Shown here one piece after another: positions 33,761 to 42,403 of a DNA stretch of 64,000 nt (position 1 is its first letter; every line of letters begins with the position of its first letter). Under the pieces are notes generated by a model. It saw nothing but the letters and a program-made list of their open reading frames with translations, did no database searches and was not told where the DNA came from. Made by a program: the position numbers and the translations under genes. The stretch covers positions 310,001 through 374,000 of the forward strand of contig NZ_VFPB01000002.1 of NCBI RefSeq assembly GCF_006716465.1. Direction: 5' to 3'. The stretch comes from Pseudoxanthomonas sp. 3HH-4. Its GTDB lineage: Bacteria; Pseudomonadota; Gammaproteobacteria; Xanthomonadales; Xanthomonadaceae.

Positions 33761-35008
33761 TCACCCTGCGCGAAGCCGCAAAGGTTGCAGCTCCGCGTAC
33801 GTCAGCGAACGCCACAGCCATTCGAGGGGACCGAACCGGAACCGCGACAGCCAGAGCCGGCTCAACGCCACCTGCAGGCCGAACAGCACCACCGCGAACA
33901 CCGGTTGCCACGCGCGCGGCAACTGCTCGAAATAGCCGAGGCCATAGCCGTAGAAGATCCATGTGCACACCAGCGACTGCATCAGATAGTTGGTCAGCGC
34001 CATGCGCCCCGTGGGCGCCAGCCAGGCGAGCAGCCGCTGCCACGGCGCCGATGCCAATGCACGCATCACCCACGCCACATAGCCCAGGCACATCAGCAGG
34101 TTCGCCAGCATCTGCAGCGCGAATGCCGTGGACACCCGCAGGTTGAACGTGGCGAAATCCATCGTGGGTGCCAGCGCCACCGAGCCCAGCATGGTCAGCA
34201 ACCCCAGCGGCCATGCCGCCCAGCGCAGGGTCGCATACATGCGCGGAAATTCTCCGGGGCGTGCGATGGCGCCACTGCGCACGAACCACGCGCCCAGCAA
34301 GAACAGACCGAACGCGATGAAGCCGAACATGGTGATGTTGCTGAGCAACATGCCCGTGCTCTTCAGGCGCTGCCAGGTGGCGTCCGCATAGCTGCCACTG
34401 CCGTACGCGACGCGCTCGTTGTCGATCAGCACCTGCATCTGCGTACCGATCTCGCCCATGGCCTTGTCCCAGCCTTCGGTCCCCGCCAGCAGCGAGCCCA
34501 TGCCGCCCATCAGGAACATGAAGCCGATCGGCATGGCGTACGCCCCCAGGCCGAGCCAGACATACCAGCGGTACGGCAATGGCCGGAACGCCAGCAGCAG
34601 GAAGGAACACAGGGCATACATCATCAGGATGTCGCCCGCCCATACGAAGAGCGCGTGAACCGCGCCCAGGGCGAGCAGCACCAGGCCGCGGCGCCAGTAC
34701 ACCCCTGCGAAGGGCCGCGACGCTTGTTCGGCACGCTGCGACATGACCGCGAAGCCCATACCGAACAACAGCGAGAAGAGCGTATAGAACTTGCCTTGCA
34801 CCAGCACGTACACCAGCAGGTCAACGGTGCGGTCCATCCCCACAAGCTTAGGGTCCAGGCCCGTACCCGCCGCCAGCACCGGCCCCACGAAGCCTTCCAG
34901 GTTCATCAGCAGGATGCCGAACAGCGCGAAGCCGCGCAGCACATCCATCGCTTCGATGCGCTCGGCCACCGCGATGGGCGCCAGGTTGTCCGTGATTGTC
35001 GCCGCCAT
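33761..35008 (-). CDS. DUF418 family membrane protein
   Basis: This 415-residue protein has about ten membrane segments. The N-terminus RIEAMDVLRGFALFGILLMN and the end RFRFGPLEWLWRSLTY are DUF418 hallmarks, with ALTNYLMQSLVCTWIFYGYG before it. DUF418 proteins (YeiB/YxaH-like) may be transporters or acyltransferase-like; the function is unsettled. The second of two adjacent ATGs is preferred, since AGGGG is six bases before it. It is the first gene of the probable operon DUF418-DadA-gor-HutG-EamA. A terminator separates it from slyD upstream. Confidence 0.88.
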   Translation of the reverse strand: MAATITDNLAPIAVAERIEAMDVLRGFALFGILLMNLEGFVGPVLAAGTGLDPKLVGMDRTVDLLVYVLVQGKFYTLFSLLFGMGFAVMSQRAEQASRPFAGVYWRRGLVLLALGAVHALFVWAGDILMMYALCSFLLLAFRPLPYRWYVWLGLGAYAMPIGFMFLMGGMGSLLAGTEGWDKAMGEIGTQMQVLIDNERVAYGSGSYADATWQRLKSTGMLLSNITMFGFIAFGLFLLGAWFVRSGAIARPGEFPRMYATLRWAAWPLGLLTMLGSVALAPTMDFATFNLRVSTAFALQMLANLLMCLGYVAWVMRALASAPWQRLLAWLAPTGRMALTNYLMQSLVCTWIFYGYGLGYFEQLPRAWQPVFAVVLFGLQVALSRLWLSRFRFGPLEWLWRSLTYAELQPLRLRAG

Positions 35009-35067
35009 TGCCATCCCCTGATGTCTTCGCTCCGATTAGACCATGCGCGACGCCACATCCCGCCTGC

Positions 35068-35097
35068 AAAAAGAAACGGCCCGCTCGCGCGGGCCGT
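35068..35097 (-). terminator. Rho-independent terminator of the SlyD-like gene
   Basis: On the minus strand a 9-bp perfect stem ACGGCCCGC / GCGGGCCGT with a GCGA loop is followed by TTCTTTTT, 25 bases past the stop codon. Confidence 0.88.
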
Positions 35098-35121
35098 CTG
35101 GATTACACGATGCCGCGCGAC

Positions 35122-35601
35122 TCAGTGGTGATGACCGCCGTCGCCGTGCACATGGCCGTGCTCGAGTTCCTCGGCGCTGGCTTCGCGCACTTCCACGATC
35201 TCCACGTCGAAGTGCAGGTCCTTGCCTGCCATCGGATGGTTGAGGTCCACGTCCACCACGCTCATGCCGACCTTCTGGATGGTCACGGCGCGCGGGCCGA
35301 AGTTGGTCTGCAGCACCACCTGCTGGCCCGGCACCAGGCGCTGGTTGCCGAAGTGCTTCTTGGGCACGCGCTGGCTCAGGCCGTCACGGCGCTCGCCGTA
35401 GGCGTCGGCTGCAGCCACGTCCACCCCGAAGCTCTCGCCGGCCTCGCGGTCCTGCATCGCGTTCTCGAGGCCCGGGATGATGTTGCCGTGGCCGATCAGG
35501 ATCGCCAGCGGCTCGCGGTCCTTCGAGCTTTCGATCGGCTCCTGGCCGGCTTCGGACACGGTGTAATGGAAACGGACGACGCTGTCTTTTGCGATTTTCA
35601 T
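35122..35601 (-). CDS. SlyD-like FKBP-type peptidyl-prolyl isomerase
   Basis: This 159-residue protein has the SlyD layout. An FKBP half starts VVRFHYTVSEAGQEPIESS, the IF (insert-in-flap) chaperone domain lies at about 65-125 (DAYGERRDGLSQRVPKKHF), and the FKBP fold closes with VDLNHPMAGKDLHFDVEIVEV. A His-rich tail EHGHVHGDGGHHH, likely metal-binding, ends it. SlyD binds nickel and helps fold proteins, including Tat substrates and hydrogenase. The tail here is shorter than in E. coli. It is divergent from an NlpC/P60 gene. Confidence 0.93.
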   Translation of the reverse strand: MKIAKDSVVRFHYTVSEAGQEPIESSKDREPLAILIGHGNIIPGLENAMQDREAGESFGVDVAAADAYGERRDGLSQRVPKKHFGNQRLVPGQQVVLQTNFGPRAVTIQKVGMSVVDVDLNHPMAGKDLHFDVEIVEVREASAEELEHGHVHGDGGHHH

Positions 35602-35684
35602 GCGGGACTCTGGACGGGGCCTGCCGGCGGGCAGGACGGGCGCGGCTTGTGGACCGCAAGGGAATGCGGCGAAGATGCGCCGCG

Positions 35685-36242
35685 ATGAAGGCCCGACATT
35701 ATCCCGGCTTGCCCCTGCCCGCGCCACTTCGGTGCTGGGCCGTCCTCTTGCTCTGCGCCAGTCTGATCACCCTGGCCGGCTGTGGCAGCTCCAAGCCCCA
35801 GGCCCGCACGTCGCCACCGCCCTCCGCGCAGCGCGCGTGGCCGGTGGTGCAGGCGGACGATCCCGCCGCCGCGACCTCCGTCCTGATGCGCGCGATCGGC
35901 CTGGTGGGCACGCCCTACCGCTACGGCGGCAACACGCCCGAATCCGGCTTCGACTGCAGCGGCCTGGTGACCTACGTCTATCGGGACATGCTGGATGTGC
36001 GCCTGCCGCGCACCTCGCGGGAACTGGCGCAGGTGCAGGGACCCAGGATCGAACCACGCCGCCTCGCGCCCGCAGACCTGGTGTTCTTCGGCAGTCGCGG
36101 CAACGTGACCCATGTGGGGATCTACGTGGGCGAGGGCCGGTTCGTGCATGCCCCGAGTACGGGCGGTACGGTCCGGCTCGACCATCTGGACGGCCCCTAC
36201 TGGCGGGACCATTACAGCGGCGCAAAACGCGTCCTTCGTTAG
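35685..36242 (+). CDS. NlpC/P60 cell-wall hydrolase, lipoprotein (first of a tandem pair)
   Basis: This 185-residue protein has a lipobox LAGC (Cys33) and a C-terminal NlpC/P60 domain with VGTPYRYGGNTPESGFDCSG split across residues 75-92. Cys91 is the nucleophile, a His lies in NVTHVGIYVGEG and a second one in RFVHAPS. Such enzymes cut D-Glu-meso-DAP bonds in peptidoglycan. Start choice is uncertain: an ATG seven codons upstream has AAGGGA directly adjacent. The next gene is a paralogue with the same domain; the two are 119 bases apart with an AT-rich space that probably holds a promoter. Confidence 0.9.
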   Translation: MKARHYPGLPLPAPLRCWAVLLLCASLITLAGCGSSKPQARTSPPPSAQRAWPVVQADDPAAATSVLMRAIGLVGTPYRYGGNTPESGFDCSGLVTYVYRDMLDVRLPRTSRELAQVQGPRIEPRRLAPADLVFFGSRGNVTHVGIYVGEGRFVHAPSTGGTVRLDHLDGPYWRDHYSGAKRVLR

Positions 36243-36361
36243 GAATCGGTCAAGTCTGTGACGCGCAACGTTCACATTTAACGAATAAATAACGATTTCT
36301 GAACCAAATCGGTCCGATCAGCCGGCATTATCGCCCCTGACTTGTTAAACCCCTCCCGCGC

Positions 36362-37144
36362 GTGACGACCGACGACGACCTGCCAACAGGCCAGCCTGCC
36401 GCCACCCACCGCCTGCCGCGGAGGGTTTCCCGACTTCTTTTGGGCCTTGGCCTGTGCGCCATGGCTTCCGTGGCGCAGGCCCAGACTGCCCCGACCGCCG
36501 TCGAGTCCGCATCAACACCGGCATCCAGCGATGTGGTGGCCCCGGCCCCGGCCCCGGCCGCGAAGTCAGTCACCGCCAGCGTCAAGGAAAAGGCCGCCGA
36601 GGCCGCGACCGCCACCCTCTCCGCCCTGCTCCCGCGCCTGGCCGCCAGCGACACGCTGCCGCTGGTCGATCGTTCCGCGATGGTGGCCGGTGACATCAGC
36701 AAGCTGCTGGCCGCCTACGACCTGAGCAAGGAAGGCGTTGTCGCGCAGGAGCAGCAGGGCGGCAAGGTCCAAGCCGTACTGCAACGCGCACTGGCCCTGA
36801 TGGGCACGCCGTACCGCTGGGGCGGCACCTCGCCCGACAGCGGTTTCGATTGCAGTGGTCTGGTCGGTTACGTCTTCCGCACCGCGCTGGGCATCGAACT
36901 GCCGCGCGTCTCCCGCGACATGGCCGCCAAGGCCGACGCGGAAATGGTCGGTGCGCGCGAGGACCTGCGTCAGGGTGATCTGGTGTTCTTCGGGCTGAAA
37001 GGCCGGGTGAACCACGTGGGCATCTACGTCGGCGAAGGTCGTTTCCTGCATTCGCCCAGCCGCGGCAAGGATGTACGCGTGGACACGCTGCTTACAGGCT
37101 ACTGGGCCAATCGCTACCTGAGTGCGCGCCGCGTCGCGATGTGA
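36362..37144 (+). CDS. NlpC/P60 cell-wall hydrolase, secreted (second of a tandem pair)
   Basis: This 260-residue protein has a signal peptide with Ala-Gln-Ala-Gln cleavage (LLLGLGLCAMASVAQAQ), then an Ala/Pro-rich low-complexity stretch. A helical region of about 60 residues follows, and the NlpC/P60 domain (GTPYRWGGTSPDSGFDCSG from about 148) has Cys near 165, His in RVNHVGIYVGEG and HSPS. Unlike its neighbour it lacks a lipobox, so it should be soluble in the periplasm or exported. The start is GTG. It is longer than the first copy by its linker. A terminator follows at 37172. Confidence 0.88.
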   Translation: MTTDDDLPTGQPAATHRLPRRVSRLLLGLGLCAMASVAQAQTAPTAVESASTPASSDVVAPAPAPAAKSVTASVKEKAAEAATATLSALLPRLAASDTLPLVDRSAMVAGDISKLLAAYDLSKEGVVAQEQQGGKVQAVLQRALALMGTPYRWGGTSPDSGFDCSGLVGYVFRTALGIELPRVSRDMAAKADAEMVGAREDLRQGDLVFFGLKGRVNHVGIYVGEGRFLHSPSRGKDVRVDTLLTGYWANRYLSARRVAM

Positions 37145-37171
37145 CCGCACGCATGTCACTGCAACGATGAG

Positions 37172-37200
37172 GAAGGCCGCCCTGCGCGGCCTTCTTCTTT
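37172..37200 (+). terminator. Rho-independent terminator after the NlpC/P60 pair
   Basis: GAAGGCCGC / GCGGCCTTC (9 bp, loop CCTGC) followed by TTCTTT, 28 bases past the stop codon. Confidence 0.85.
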
Positions 37201-37311
37201 ATCTTCTTCTGTGCGCCGCAGCTTGCATCGCGCGCCGGCTTGCCTCCATCCTCCGGCGATTGCGCCGTGACGGCGCATCCAATTTTTCGCGCCGAAGGGG
37301 AGTCGTACGCG

Positions 37312-38178
37312 ATGCAGGCATCACTGCTGACCAATCTGTTGTTGCCGTTGGCCCTGGGCATCATCATGCTCGGGCTGGGTCTGGGACTGACGCTTGAGGA
37401 TTTCCGTCGCGTGGCGCGCTATCCACGCGCGGTGCTGATCGGGCTCGCCTTGCAGACACTGGTACTGCCGTGGGTCGCGTTCGGCCTGGCACTCGGCTTC
37501 GGCCTGCCTGCGGAACTCGCAGTAGGCCTGATGCTGCTGGCCGCCTCGCCAGGCGGCGCCACCGCCAACATCTACAGCCACCTCGCGCGCGGCGACGTCG
37601 CGCTGAACATCACCCTGACCGCGATCAACAGCCTGCTCTGCCTGCTGACGCTGCCGGTGATCCTCAACCTTTCCCTGGAGTACTTCCTCGGCGCCGGTCA
37701 GTACGTACCGCCGCCGACGAAGAAAGTCGTCGAGGTTGCCGCCATCATCCTGCTGCCGGTTGCCCTCGGCATGGTCATCCGTGCCAAGGCGGCAGGGTTC
37801 GCAGCACGCACCGAGAAGCCCATCCGCCTGCTGTCGGTGCTGGTGCTGGCCTTGCTGGTGGTCGCGGCGGTGGCGCAGGAGTGGAAAACGCTGACCACCT
37901 ACTTCGCCATCGTCGGCCTGGCCTGCCTGTTGTTCAACCTGGCCAGCATGGGCGCCGGCTATGCGGCGCCGCTGGCGCTGCGCCTGCCGAAGAAGCAGGC
38001 CATCGCCATCGCCATGGAGATCGGCATCCACAACGGCACGCTGGCGATCTTCATCGCACTCAACGTACTGCAGAACGCGACCATCTCGGTGCCAGCGGCG
38101 GTCTACAGCCTGCTGATGTTTGTCACTGCAGGCGTGTTCGCGTGGTGGGTGTCGCGGGACAAGACCGCGACGACCTAG
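37312..38178 (+). CDS. Bile acid:sodium symporter (BASS) family transporter
   Basis: This 288-residue protein has about nine to ten membrane segments. It carries the BASS signatures LGLGLTLEDFRRVARYPRAV, MLLAASPGGATANIYSHLA (sodium-site region) and IAIAMEIGIHNGTLAIFIAL. Bacterial members carry organic anions such as bile acids, pantoate or 2-keto acids with sodium; the substrate here cannot be told. GGGGAG is about ten bases before the ATG. The stop codon shares a CTAG palindrome with the stop of the convergent GNAT gene. Confidence 0.92.
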   Translation: MQASLLTNLLLPLALGIIMLGLGLGLTLEDFRRVARYPRAVLIGLALQTLVLPWVAFGLALGFGLPAELAVGLMLLAASPGGATANIYSHLARGDVALNITLTAINSLLCLLTLPVILNLSLEYFLGAGQYVPPPTKKVVEVAAIILLPVALGMVIRAKAAGFAARTEKPIRLLSVLVLALLVVAAVAQEWKTLTTYFAIVGLACLLFNLASMGAGYAAPLALRLPKKQAIAIAMEIGIHNGTLAIFIALNVLQNATISVPAAVYSLLMFVTAGVFAWWVSRDKTATT

Positions 38179-38606
38179 GGTCCCCGAGGGCCATTGGCTA
38201 CATAGGCCATGCTGACCGAGGCGGGCGCCGTTTCGACGAACCCGAAGCGGCAGTAGAGATGCCTTGCTTCACCATCGGCGATCAGCATGACGTACGCGGA
38301 CACAGGTGCATTCGCGCGCAGCCACGCATCCAATGCCGCCATGATGCGCCTGCCCTGCCCTTGGCCCTGATGGTCGGGCCGCACTGCGATGTCCACGATG
38401 ACGAACACCGTGCCGTTGTCGCCAATCACGCGCCCCATGCCAATCACGTTACCTGCCTTCACCAAGCTGACACCGTACAGCGTGTTGGCCAGGCCGCGCT
38501 CGGCGGCTTCCTGCGTCTTGGGCGACAGTCCTGCCTCGACCCGCAGCCGACGATAGGTGGCTGCATCGGGAAAGGAATCCACTAGTTGGATCGCATCGGC
38601 ATTCAT
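38175..38606 (-). CDS. GNAT family N-acetyltransferase
   Basis: This 143-residue GNAT enzyme has VFVIVDIAVRPDHQGQGQG as the acetyl-CoA-binding motif A (about residues 67-86), RRIMAALDAWL, and the C-terminal ARHLYCRFGFVETAP. The substrate is unknown. The start overlaps the stop of the upstream dicarboxylate symporter (ATGA), so they are co-translated, which hints at acetylation of a substrate or an amino acid linked to the transporter (inference). Confidence 0.9.
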   Translation of the reverse strand: MNADAIQLVDSFPDAATYRRLRVEAGLSPKTQEAAERGLANTLYGVSLVKAGNVIGMGRVIGDNGTVFVIVDIAVRPDHQGQGQGRRIMAALDAWLRANAPVSAYVMLIADGEARHLYCRFGFVETAPASVSMAYVANGPRGP

Positions 38607-39880
38607 GGCGTCGGGGCGGCATCATCCTCGAGACCGACATTGCTCGACGCGTTTTCGTAGATATCGCGATCCAGCAGCCCAGTCTCCTTCGCCACCAGCA
38701 CCGGCACCAGCATCTGGCCGGTCACGTTGGTCATCGTGCGCATCATGTCCAGGATGCGGTCGATCGCCACCAGCAGGCCGATACCCTCCAGCGGCAGGTT
38801 GGCCGCGCTCAGCACCAGCGTGACCATCACCGTCGCCGTTCCGGGTACGCCGGCCGTGCCGAAGCTGCCCAGCACCGACGCCAGCAGGATGACGAAGTAC
38901 TGGTTCGCCGACAGGTCCAGCCCGAAGTACTGGGCCACGAAGATCGAAGTGAGCGCCGGGTAGATCGCACCACACCCGTCCATCTTGATGCTGGCGCCCA
39001 GCGGCACCGCGAACGCGGCATAGTCCTTGTCCACGCCCAGGTTGTGGGTGACGCTGCGCAGCGCGACCGGCATCGAAGCGAAGCTCGACGAACTGACGAA
39101 CGCCACCTGCATGCCCGGCGCGGCGCCGCGGAAGAACTTCCACGGGTTCAGTCCGTGCGCCAGCAGCAGGCTGCCGTATACGACGACGATGTGCAGCGCG
39201 CAAGCCAGGTAGAGCGCGCCGATGTAGCTGCCCAGCGGCAACAGCTTCTCGAATCCATAGGTGCCAACCAGACTGCCGATCAGGCCGAACGTACCGATCG
39301 GCGTCATCTCCAGCACGAAGCGCGTGACCTGCACCATGGTGTCGCTTGCCTCGCCCGCAAGCTTGCGCAGGCCCGCGCTGCGTTCGCCCAGCTTGACGAG
39401 CGCGAAGCCCAGCAGGCCGGCGAAGAAGATCACCTGCAGGATCTTGCCCTCGGTGAGCGCCTTGAACGGATTGGCCGGCACGATGTCCAGCAGCACCTGC
39501 ACAGGCGTTGGCACTTCGCGTACCTGATAGTCCGGCGCCATCATCAGGCCCGTCAGGCCCTTGCCAGGCTGCACCACCCAGCCCACGGCCAGGCCGACAC
39601 AGACCGCGAGCGCGGCCGTCGTGGCGAACCACAGGAACGTGCGCCCGCCCAGCGCGGCCACCGACTTCTGCCCGTGCAGGCTGGATACGGCATTGATCAC
39701 CGCGAAGAAGACCAGCGGCACCGCGATCATCTTGATAAGTGTGACGTAGAGATCGCCTAGCGGCTTGAGCCAGATACCGGAGGCCGGTCCCAGCAGCCAT
39801 CCCGCCAGCGCGCCCAGCACGAAGCCGGCGACGACGCGCTGCCAGAACGGAATCCTCAACCAGGCCGAGACCAGACTCAT
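38603..39880 (-). CDS. Dicarboxylate/amino acid:cation symporter (DAACS/GltP family)
   Basis: This 425-residue protein has eight membrane segments plus re-entrant hairpins. Family signatures are PLGDLYVTLIKMIAVPLVFF, a serine-rich hairpin AFVSSSSFASMPVAL, PLGASIKMDGCGAIYPAL, GVPGTATVMVTLVLSAANLP and AIDRILDMMRTMTNVTGQ. Such carriers take up glutamate, aspartate or C4-dicarboxylates with protons or sodium. The serine-rich SSSS hairpin and the final DRILDMMRT motif are intact. It leads the GNAT gene. Confidence 0.94.
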   Translation of the reverse strand: MSLVSAWLRIPFWQRVVAGFVLGALAGWLLGPASGIWLKPLGDLYVTLIKMIAVPLVFFAVINAVSSLHGQKSVAALGGRTFLWFATTAALAVCVGLAVGWVVQPGKGLTGLMMAPDYQVREVPTPVQVLLDIVPANPFKALTEGKILQVIFFAGLLGFALVKLGERSAGLRKLAGEASDTMVQVTRFVLEMTPIGTFGLIGSLVGTYGFEKLLPLGSYIGALYLACALHIVVVYGSLLLAHGLNPWKFFRGAAPGMQVAFVSSSSFASMPVALRSVTHNLGVDKDYAAFAVPLGASIKMDGCGAIYPALTSIFVAQYFGLDLSANQYFVILLASVLGSFGTAGVPGTATVMVTLVLSAANLPLEGIGLLVAIDRILDMMRTMTNVTGQMLVPVLVAKETGLLDRDIYENASSNVGLEDDAAPTP

Positions 39881-40020
39881 CCACCGCGCCTCAGAAAAAC
39901 GGACGCGACACCTTAGCCCATGACTCCGAGCGGGGCGACCATGCCGGCGGAATGCCGGGTGTCATGAACAGGACACTGCCCGGACGGCATAATGGCGCGT
40001 CCGCCTTTCCCCGGTTCGCC

Positions 40021-41715
40021 ATGCACCTGCGTTCTTTCGTGTCGCCGCTCGCCGGCATGACCCTGCTCACCGCGCTGGCCGGTTGCGCCAGCAGCTCGCC
40101 CGCCACGCCCTCCGTCATCCATGTCGATGTCGCACCGGTGACCCACCCGCAGGGCGAAACGCCGCAATGGTGGTATCGGAATGGTGCGGCGAAGGCCGCC
40201 GCCCATGGCGCGATGCAGGGCAAGGCTAAGAACGTCATCGTCTTCCTCGGCGACGGCATGAGCCTGACCACGGTGGCCGCCGCGCGCATCTTCGAAGGCC
40301 AGCGCAAAGGCATGCCGGGCGAGGAGAACCTGCTGAGCTGGGAGCACTTCCCGCATACCGCCTTCAGCAAGACCTACAACACCGATTCGCAGACGCCCGA
40401 CTCGGCCGGCACCATGACCGCCATCGCCAGCGGCGTGAAGTCGCACATGGGTGCCATCGGCGTGTCGGCCGGCCGCAAGGGCGAATGCACGCCCGACGGC
40501 AGCAAGGACCTGCTCAGCTGGCTGACGCTGGCCGACAGCGCCGGCCTGGCCACGGGCGTCGTCACCACCGCCCGCGTGACGCATGCGACGCCCGCCGCGA
40601 CCTACGCGCATGTCTCGCATCGCGATTGGGAAAACGACAGCGATCTGCCCGTAGAAGCGGCCGACGCCGGCTGCAAGGACATTGCACAGCAATTGCTGGC
40701 CGCCGCGCGCTTCGGACATGGCCCGTCGGTGGTGCTGGGTGGCGGACGCGGCGAGTTCCTGCCCGTGGACGTGCGCGATCCGGAAGAGGACGACAAGGTC
40801 GGCCAGCGCCTGGATGGCCGCAACCTGGTGACCGAATGGCAGCAGGCGCATCCCCAGGGCGCGTATGTCACGAACACGCAGCAGTTGGAAGCCGCCGCCG
40901 ATGCGCCGCAGCTGCTGGGTCTGTTCGAGTACGACCACATGCAGTTCGAGCACGACCGCCGCAAGGATGACCAGGGCGAACCTTCGCTGGCCGACTTGAC
41001 GCGCAGCGCGATCCGCACGCTCTCGCGCAATCCGGAGGGCTTCGTGCTGCTGGTGGAAGGCGCGCGCATCGACCACGCCAACCACTATGGCAACGCGTAT
41101 CGCGCGCTCGATGAAACCGTGGCGATGTCGGATGCCGTCCGCGCCGCGACAGAGGCCACGTCACGCGACGACACGCTGATCGTCGTCACCGCCGACCATT
41201 CGCACACGCTCAACTTCGTCGGCTATCCCGTGCGCGGCAATCCGATCCTGGGCAAGGTGCGCGGCCAGGGCGGCGAAGACGACACCCCCGGCGACCTCGC
41301 CCGCGACCAGACCGGCCTGACGTTCACCACGCTGACGTACGCAAATGGTCCCGGCTACACCGGTGCCAGCAATCGCCAGCCTGCGGGGCCCAAAACGTTC
41401 CTGCATGCCCCCAGCAGCGTCGAACCGTCGGAGGGTCGCCCGGACCTGAGCCACGTCGACACCGAGCACCCGGATTACCTGCAGGAAGCGCTGGTGCCAC
41501 TGAAGTCCGAATCGCACGGCGGTGAAGATGTCGGCATCTGGGCCATCGGTCCCGGCAGCGACGCCTTCCGCGGCACGATGGAGCAGAACGCCATCTACCA
41601 CGTCATCGTGCAGGCCGCCCCGAAGCTGCGCGCGCGCCTGTGCGCGGCGGGTACGTGCGATGCGAATGGCGTGCCGGTGGAATTGCCGAAACCCGTGGAT
41701 TTCGAGAAGAACTGA
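40021..41715 (+). CDS. Alkaline phosphatase, lipoprotein
   Basis: This 564-residue PhoA-superfamily enzyme has a lipobox LAGC (Cys22), so it is probably anchored to the outer membrane. The first metal site is in VIVFLGDGMSLTT, and the phosphorylated serine lies in SQTPDSAGTMTAIASG. Other ligands lie in VEGARIDHANHYGNAYRALD, in VTADHSHTL, and near the C-terminus in SHGGEDVGIWAIGPGSD. It is longer than E. coli PhoA by several inserts and is typical of lineages with lipoprotein alkaline phosphatases. Induction by phosphate starvation is likely, but I do not see a convincing Pho box. Confidence 0.92.
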   Translation: MHLRSFVSPLAGMTLLTALAGCASSSPATPSVIHVDVAPVTHPQGETPQWWYRNGAAKAAAHGAMQGKAKNVIVFLGDGMSLTTVAAARIFEGQRKGMPGEENLLSWEHFPHTAFSKTYNTDSQTPDSAGTMTAIASGVKSHMGAIGVSAGRKGECTPDGSKDLLSWLTLADSAGLATGVVTTARVTHATPAATYAHVSHRDWENDSDLPVEAADAGCKDIAQQLLAAARFGHGPSVVLGGGRGEFLPVDVRDPEEDDKVGQRLDGRNLVTEWQQAHPQGAYVTNTQQLEAAADAPQLLGLFEYDHMQFEHDRRKDDQGEPSLADLTRSAIRTLSRNPEGFVLLVEGARIDHANHYGNAYRALDETVAMSDAVRAATEATSRDDTLIVVTADHSHTLNFVGYPVRGNPILGKVRGQGGEDDTPGDLARDQTGLTFTTLTYANGPGYTGASNRQPAGPKTFLHAPSSVEPSEGRPDLSHVDTEHPDYLQEALVPLKSESHGGEDVGIWAIGPGSDAFRGTMEQNAIYHVIVQAAPKLRARLCAAGTCDANGVPVELPKPVDFEKN

Positions 41716-41747
41716 ATCCTCGCGCCGGGGTGGCCGACACTATCGTT

Positions 41748-42179
41748 TTAAAACGGCTTCGCCAGCACCAACCACACCACCGCGATCAAGCCGAACAAGG
41801 GCAGCTCGTTGAACCAGCGCAGGGCCGTCGGCGAAGGTAGCGACTTGCCCTTCGCCACGCCCTTCAGCCAGCGGCCGGTGACGATGAAGTGCACCAGCAT
41901 CAGCGCGACCAGCATCAGCTTCGCGTGCAGCCAGCCACCGCTGATGCCGAAGCCGAACCACAGCACCAGGCCCAGGATCACCGCGATGCCGAACATGCTG
42001 TGGCCGAAGCCGTACAGCCGGCGCCCCATCAGCAACAGGCGCGCATGCACGTCGGTCTGCCCCGTGGTCTCGGCCAGGTTGACCAGGATGCGCGGCAGGT
42101 AGAACACCGTTGCCATCCAGGCGATGACGAAGACGAGATGGAAGGTCTTGACCCACAGGTAAAGGCTGGCTTTGTCCAC
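41748..42179 (-). CDS. HemJ/UPF0093-like membrane protein (probable protoporphyrinogen IX oxidase)
   Basis: This 143-residue protein has four membrane segments. The N-terminus LYLWVKTFHLVFVIAWMATV then FYLPRILV (with His14, Arg30), RRLYGFGHSMFGIAV, GGWLHAKLMLVALMLVHFIV (His-Ala-Lys) and the C-terminal LRWFNELPLFGLIAVVWLVL then AKPF follow HemJ closely. HemJ is the non-homologous replacement for HemG/HemY in many proteobacteria and oxidises protoporphyrinogen IX. The start is a GTG at 42179. Databases often label it CopD family; the conserved His, Arg and Lys favour HemJ. No other heme gene is nearby. Confidence 0.8.
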   Translation of the reverse strand: MDKASLYLWVKTFHLVFVIAWMATVFYLPRILVNLAETTGQTDVHARLLLMGRRLYGFGHSMFGIAVILGLVLWFGFGISGGWLHAKLMLVALMLVHFIVTGRWLKGVAKGKSLPSPTALRWFNELPLFGLIAVVWLVLAKPF

Positions 42180-42267
42180 GCTGGCCGCTCCGCCGCTCGA
42201 AAGGGTGATGCGGGATTCTCCGCTACTGTCGCAAGGACTGTCCAACGCAATGGAATGCCACGGCGCG

Positions 42268-42367
42268 GTCGTTCCAGCGTAAGCTGGAATCCAACTTGAT
42301 TTTCCCGTCGCTCTGCAGATCAAGGAGAGCAACGGCGCAATGGATCCCGGCTAGCGCTGGCATGACG
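42268..42367. repeat. Inverted pair of intergenic palindromic repeats between HemJ-like and methyltransferase genes
   Basis: GTCGTTCCAGCGTAAGCTGG (from 42268) and the inverted partner ending AGCGCTGGCATGACG (to 42367) frame the space. Spurious translations across them give WIPAYAGTT and WIPASAGMT, a mark of this widespread repeat class. Related single copies lie at 995-1019 and 54144-54170. Confidence 0.65.
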
Positions 42368-42403
42368 AGAAACAACCTTGCTTCCCTCTTCCCGAACCTT
42401 CCG

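Noticed and set aside
36257-36276. TGTGA-N10-TCACA as a Clp/CRP site upstream of the second NlpC/P60 gene
   Set aside because: The arms are perfect but the spacing is 10, while the CRP family needs 6. I record only an AT-rich promoter-like space.
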